A DNA stretch of 64,000 bases, from the NCBI RefSeq assembly GCF_000004195.4, contig NC_030678.2, positions 87,022,904-87,086,903 on the forward strand, written 5' to 3'. The translations under genes and the position numbers were made by a program. A model generated the notes under the pieces. The model did no database searches. It had not been told where the DNA came from and was given only the letters and a program-made list of their open reading frames with translations. This document shows, piece by piece, positions 59,369 to 64,000 of the stretch. Positions within the stretch are counted from its first letter, which is position 1; each line of letters starts with the position of its first letter. This DNA comes from Xenopus tropicalis (taxonomy: Eukaryota; Chordata; Amphibia; Anura; Pipidae).

Positions 59369-59878
59369 GGGGCTGATTTACTAACCCACGAATCCGACCC
59401 GAATTGGAAAAGTTCCGACTTGAAAACGAACATTTTGCGACTTTTTCGTATTTTTTGCGATTTTTTTCAGCGTCTTTACGAATTTTTCGTTACCAATACG
59501 ATTTTTGCGTAAAAACGCAAGTTTTTCGTAGCCATTACGAAAGTTGCGTAAAATCGCCCGATTTTTCCGTAGCGTTAAAACTTACGCGAAAAGTTGCGCC
59601 TTTTTCGTAGCGTTAAAACTTAAAAGGTGCGAAGTTTCGCGTAAGTTTTAACGCTACGAAAAAAGCGCAACTTTTTGCGCAAGTTTTAACGCTACGAAAA
59701 ATCGCCAGATTTTACGCAACTTTCGTAATGGCTACGAAAAACTTGCGTTTTTACGCAAAAATCGTATTGGTAACGAAAAATTCGCAAAAAATACGAAAAA
59801 ATCGCAAAATACCGTTCATTACGAAAAAAACGCAATCGGACTCATTTCGACCTGTTCGTGGGTTAGTAAATGTGCCCC
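59369..59878. mobile_element. PIF/Harbinger-type foldback MITE, complete
   Basis: GGGGCTGATTTACTAACCC ... TTAGTAAATGTGCCCC. Flank CAT at 59366-59368 and 59879-59881, so the 3-bp duplication is not limited to TTA. 510 bp, the longest copy; arms with GTTTTTCGTAGCCATTACGA and its inverse. Confidence 0.92.
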
Positions 59879-59881
59879 CAT

Positions 59882-61525
59882 GAGTTGCATTTAAAGTATT
59901 AGACATGGTCAGCTTGTGGTCATTCTGATGGTTTAGAATTATTACTTTAATCTGTTGGTTGCTAGAATCTGTACTAGACAAAATCAAGAGTACCTCAACT
60001 TTCTTCTTCCAACTTAGAGGCTAGAGGGGAGATGAATGGGAGAACACACAAGAACACCTGAAAATTAATTTTGCCAATATAATACTGTAATAAAACTTCA
60101 GAAGGGAGGAAAAAATACTGGTTAGAGCTACAACAAAAGTTTTAAGGTTTTGTTTAAAAGTAACCCTGGATGTGATGGGCAGATTGACAAATCTGTTCAA
60201 CAATAAACCACCCTGTCTCTATCCTGACCCAATAGGACCTGTCATGCTGCCATCACTTATACCTGTGCATCACCCACCCATCTCTGATATCACCAGAGAG
60301 GGCAGGAGAGGCACGAGTCTATAAATGAAAGTGGGAGGCGATAAGGTAAATTATGGTGTGGGGTGTACTAACATCACAATTGGAGAGGGTCGTGGCATAC
60401 AAGGTATGGACGCTTCTCTCTAGCCCCTAACAAGCTAAATAATAAAAACAGAAAGCAGTAAAGAGAAGTTGTGCTCGATCTGCATCAACAATTCCCAGAA
60501 CTTAGCTTTAGACAATCACATTAGTCCAGGGACATTAGTGATGGCTGATCCTAAATTGACTCCCAGTACCACTATGATTCAGATAAACCTGTGTCTGACC
60601 CTATGATCTTTGATGTCACCTGTCAGTTAGTGGAAGTGGGAGTTTGTGAATTAAGGTGGCAGACCATCATCAGATAAGATCAGAATAAGGGGAACAATGG
60701 GGGAGGGGATGTGGGGCCTTTAAAGTGACAGCACTGGTGGGGAGGGTTCTTTGGTAGAGTTAGGCTCACCCCGAGCCTGTGACCCACTGGAAAATGACTT
60801 CATAAGCATAAATAGGCCCCGGGAGGTTCACGCTGACTAAGACATGCTCAGTTTACACTCAAGTGTAAACTGAACGAAAAGGATTTTTATTGTAGTCTGA
60901 CATCAGTTTGATTATTGGCCCTTAAGGACTCACAAGTGTTTTAAGAGTAGTGCTTTAAGAGTCAGTCTCTATGGTTGCTGGACTTTGGTTGGGTGCAACA
61001 ACATGGCCATAGAAGGTTTATGTGAAATTGAATGCAGTGATTTTATTAGACATTTAAAGCTAAACATTTACATTGAAATATGCATGTATTGATTTTTTTT
61101 TTCACTACAGTTTCAGGACAGTTTCTACTTCCTAAGACCTATTGTTATCCAGCAATATATGTATTTATTTTATAGGTTTTTGTGCATAAGAATTTAATGA
61201 ATCTTCCCAGAAAGATCAAATACAAATGCACAGCTGAAAATTTGCACATCAAACATAACTGGCTTCAACGCATAAACCCATATTCCAGAGGAAAAACTCA
61301 TATGAAATGCTTTAAAGGGAGGACAATGTCAATGTTTCCAAGCAGCATTGCTTCACCCAGATCTTGCTGGACTACCTAGCACATTATCAAGGGTTAAAGC
61401 ATCGCACAACCAAAGAGACTGATTCTTAAAATTACTCTGTACATATGAAAGGCCAGGGCCATTTAATATTTTTCTTGAGCAGACCACCTATGTGGTGCTA
61501 TTTCTGCCCTTCTATAGTTTGATTA
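59882..61525. other. No gene; small hairpin at 60848-60873
   Basis: TCAGTTTACACT, CA, AGTGTAAACTGA forms a perfect 12-bp-arm hairpin. No gene or repeat recognised otherwise. Confidence 0.5.
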
Positions 61526-61675
61526 CAGTGTAATATTGGGAAGCAAAAACTGCACAATAATCTTAATATTTGATAATAAGGTGACTGATGTAGTTCTAGG
61601 AGGGATGTTTATCATTGGAGTGTCCTGTTTCATCTATAATTAGGTATAAGATTTTTGCTTCCCAGTATTACACTG
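61526..61675. mobile_element. 150-bp foldback with CAGTGTAATACTGGG ends
   Basis: 24-bp arms (CAGTGTAATATTGGGAAGCA... at 61526-61549 and its inverse at 61652-61675) differ at one base. TA precedes the left end, as for Tc1/mariner targets, but the right flank is GG, so the class is uncertain. Confidence 0.65.
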
Positions 61676-61791
61676 GGAAGAGGTAGTCAAATGTACACAA
61701 AGCAAGCAGAATAATGATTGGATAGGCCACTGGTCCTGGAGAACTTGGAAAAGATTTTAATGTGGTGTGGTCCTTTAAGAGCCGTCTTTGA

Positions 61792-61870
61792 TATTGAAGG
61801 GCTACAGCTCCCATCATACTTTAACTCTTGATAATATGCTGGAGAGCTGTAGTTCAGCAACATCCAACTG
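61792..61870. repeat. Foldback of the CTACAGCTCCCAGCAT type
   Basis: GGCTACAGCTCCCATCATA faces TATGCTGGAGAGCTGTAG, followed by TTCAGCAACATCC. Related to 30649-30712. Confidence 0.7.
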
Positions 61871-62204
61871 TACCAGTTATGCTGTAGATAATTTTTGTCC
61901 CCTTTAACTGATTTTATTGGCAGCAGTGTTTTTGAGAATGTCTTTATGAATAAAATCTAACAATGACAAGTGTAACCCCATAGTTCTTTGCCTGGATATA
62001 GATTAGAATCTCTCCGAATGATAGCCTGCCGCCTGTACACTGTGCCTTCTCCTGATAGGGGAATCACAGCACAATATAACCCATTCTCGGCTACAAAGGA
62101 TTTTTCTCCCGGCATCAACTAATTTCTCTAGGCGTAGGATGGATGATATGTTATTTGTAAAAGATCAGCTTGGGGCATTGTGAATAATAGATATATAAGT
62201 AGAG

Positions 62205-62490
62205 TGGATGCATAAAGGAGAGAGCTGAAAAGCCTGTCCGGGCACTAATGTGAGAGAGGAGTGGGTGTGCGGAGGAAGAATCTATGGTGTACAAAAGGAG
62301 AGAAAGCTGAGAAAAAGGGAATACAAAGAGCCACGAGCAGAGTTAGTAAAAACAAAGCAAAGATGAAAAGACTATACAAGGCAAGAAGAAGAAACTAGGA
62401 TGAATCAATGAGATAGATGCACATGGAGGAGTGAGAAAGGGAGGGAAAGCAGGGATAGAAGATATAAAAGGACAGCAAGAGAAAGGAAGG
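62205..62490 (+). other. Strongly purine-rich tract
   Basis: The plus strand is mostly A and G for nearly 300 bases (GGAGAGAAAGCTGAGAAAAA, GAGAAAGGAAGGGAG and the like), without a simple repeat unit. The surrounding DNA (61871-63087) has no recognised gene. Confidence 0.6.
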
Positions 62491-63087
62491 GAGCGATATA
62501 CAGTAGGCATCTCAGTGCTAGACTTGTATAAACTGAACTGTCGTAAGATGCTAGGAAACTTCACCTGGTTCTATTTACCTCCTGCATTGGTCAGTTCTTG
62601 TATGTACACCCTTCTATTTTACAGCACTGTGGAATATAATGGTTCTTTGAAAATCATAAATTAGTTGTGTGGCCAATGCCAGTTAATCAGTCACTCATCC
62701 TCTTTGACTACAAAGTTTAAAACAGACATTTGATAAGCTAGGATGAAAAGACTTTTTAAAAACTATTTTGTGCATGTACCAGCCTTGGAGTTGAGAAGGA
62801 AAAGCAAGACCAGATGTGGTGCCTCATTAGAGGAAGGTTATTGTAACAAGCAGGTTGCTATGTCTACATCTCAAAGGCCTCTCATAGAATAGTCTTCTAT
62901 ATATCTAGCTATCTATCTCTACAGGGGCATAAGGGGAACTTCACAGACAGAAAAAGTAGGAAACGGAGGAAACGGGTCTTGAAACCTGGAAAGCATAAGA
63001 TGTGTTGTTGTGTCTTTATCCAGTAGGTATGATGTACAGTAGGTATGTGTGTGAAGTGTAGGAACAAGACCATGGAGGGCTGAAATG

Positions 63088-63507
63088 TTAAAGGAACAGT
63101 AACACCAAAAAATCCAAGTGTATAAAACTAATTCCAATATGATGTGCTGCTGCACTGGTACAACTGGTATTCTGCCTCAGAAACACTACTATAGTTTATA
63201 TAAACAAAGCTGCTGTGTAGCATGGGGGCAGCTATTCAAAGGTCAAAAGGCACAGGCACATAGCAGATAACAGATAAAACACTATTGTATTTTACAGAGT
63301 TTATCTGTTATTTGCTATGTAACCTGTGCCTTTTCTCGTGTTATCCAGCTTGAATGGCTGCCCCCATGGCTACACAGCAGCTCATTTATATAAACTCTTG
63401 TAGGGTTTCTGTAGCAAAGGCACACATTTTACCAGTGTAGGGCAACAGTACATTATATTTCATTTGCTTTAAAAAATTAAATTTTTTTGGTGTTACTGTT
63501 CCTTTAA
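63088..63507. mobile_element. TTAA-flanked MITE forming a long hairpin
   Basis: The terminal inverted repeat TTAAAGGAACAGTAACACC plus A's is identical for 25 bp at both ends; TTAA at 63088-63091 and 63504-63507. Nearly the whole 420 bp folds back (ATAAACAAAGCTGCTGTGTA and its inverse; GGCAGCTATTCAA and TTGAATGGCTGCC), centre near 63295. A T2-related Xenopus MITE from memory. Confidence 0.92.
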
Positions 63508-63682
63508 ATGCAAATACTTTACGTTATATTTCCACTTTTGGTAGGGTTTCAGAGAGTCAGAACCTGCTGTCGCAAAGAAATCAATAAAGCATAGCCACAT
63601 AGGACTTTACCAAATTAAGTAGCAGAATGTAAATAGCACAACTTTTGGGGGCATGTTCCTTTCTGCCTGAATGTTTGATAAA

Positions 63683-63786
63683 TCCTTGCACCTAGTATTT
63701 TTCACTGCAAAATCATCATCTCTCATCAAATTAACTAATTTGATGAGAAATTATGATTTTGCAGTGAAAAATACTAGGTGCAAGGA
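63683..63786. repeat. Hairpin with 51-bp arms and a 2-nt loop
   Basis: Arms 63683-63733 and 63736-63786 pair with two mismatches, loop AC. TCCTTGCACCTAGTATTTTT marks the outer end. No target duplication seen; may be a young inverted duplication or a tiny foldback element. Confidence 0.9.
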
Positions 63787-64000
63787 TGTTTGTAACAAAA
63801 AAACATCCTATTACTCTTCCATTCCTTGTTGATTTAAAACATTTTATTAGAATAAACTGGATAGCTTTAGGGCTAATGTGTATCTGATGTTAAAAAATGT
63901 TAAACAATGAGCAGATCAATTGAATGCTAGCTCATTTCTTCTTGAGTAAGCTACTCCCAAAGGATGCTATGTTAAGTGGGAGCTACTTGGTTATAGACCA
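63787..64000. other. No recognisable feature
   Basis: Non-coding end of the window. Confidence 0.5.

Noticed and set aside
1..64000. CRISPR array, operon or prokaryotic defence system
   Set aside because: Tandem repeats here are minisatellites or transposon arrays without unique spacers, and all other content is vertebrate repeat DNA.

Overview
The window looks like intergenic or intronic DNA from a clawed frog (Xenopus; I cannot tell tropicalis from laevis). It is AT-rich and has no long open reading frame. Its interspersed repeats are ones I recognise by eye as amphibian: TTAA-flanked T2-type MITEs, hAT MITEs starting TAGTGATGAGCGAAT, PIF/Harbinger-type foldback elements starting GGGGCACATTTACTAA, CR1 and L2 LINE fragments, and a tRNA-derived SINE. 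There is no bacterial gene, rRNA, tRNA gene or CRISPR array. No complete protein-coding gene is present. The only plausible host exon is a 66-base candidate at 50929-50994, which sits directly against a hAT insertion.

Layout. 1-5050: ends of two foldback MITEs, a diverged hAT copy, a TTAA MITE (2930-3526) and a tandem duplication of about 480 bp (4071-5048) with no obvious transposon ends. 7131-12075: a CR1-type LINE on the minus strand, split by about 4.3 kb of two TTAA elements placed end to end (7510-9097 and 9094-11798). The second element carries an array of roughly 390-bp units and paired terminal palindromes. 12.2-23.5 kb: scattered hAT, Harbinger and LINE pieces, a (TA)n block and a 148-bp hairpin. 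24-31 kb: a T2 MITE, three hAT copies and a 621-bp MITE with an unusual 6-bp flank. 34-37 kb: two hAT elements with perfect 8-bp target duplications. 41.0-41.7 kb: the 3' end of an L2 LINE. 43.9-51.8 kb: a Harbinger hairpin, a T2 MITE, a 911-bp hAT element with an inverted minisatellite and a 1059-bp hAT element with its own CCAAT and TATA boxes. 57.6-59.9 kb: a dense cluster of six insertions. 61.5-63.8 kb: foldbacks and a 51-bp-arm hairpin.

About a third of the window is recognisable repeat. The rest shows no coding, RNA-gene or regulatory signal that I can support by eye. There are no interacting genes to describe. The interest lies in insertion stratigraphy, hairpins, internal tandem arrays, a recurring hammerhead-like motif, and the hAT insertion at a possible splice acceptor.
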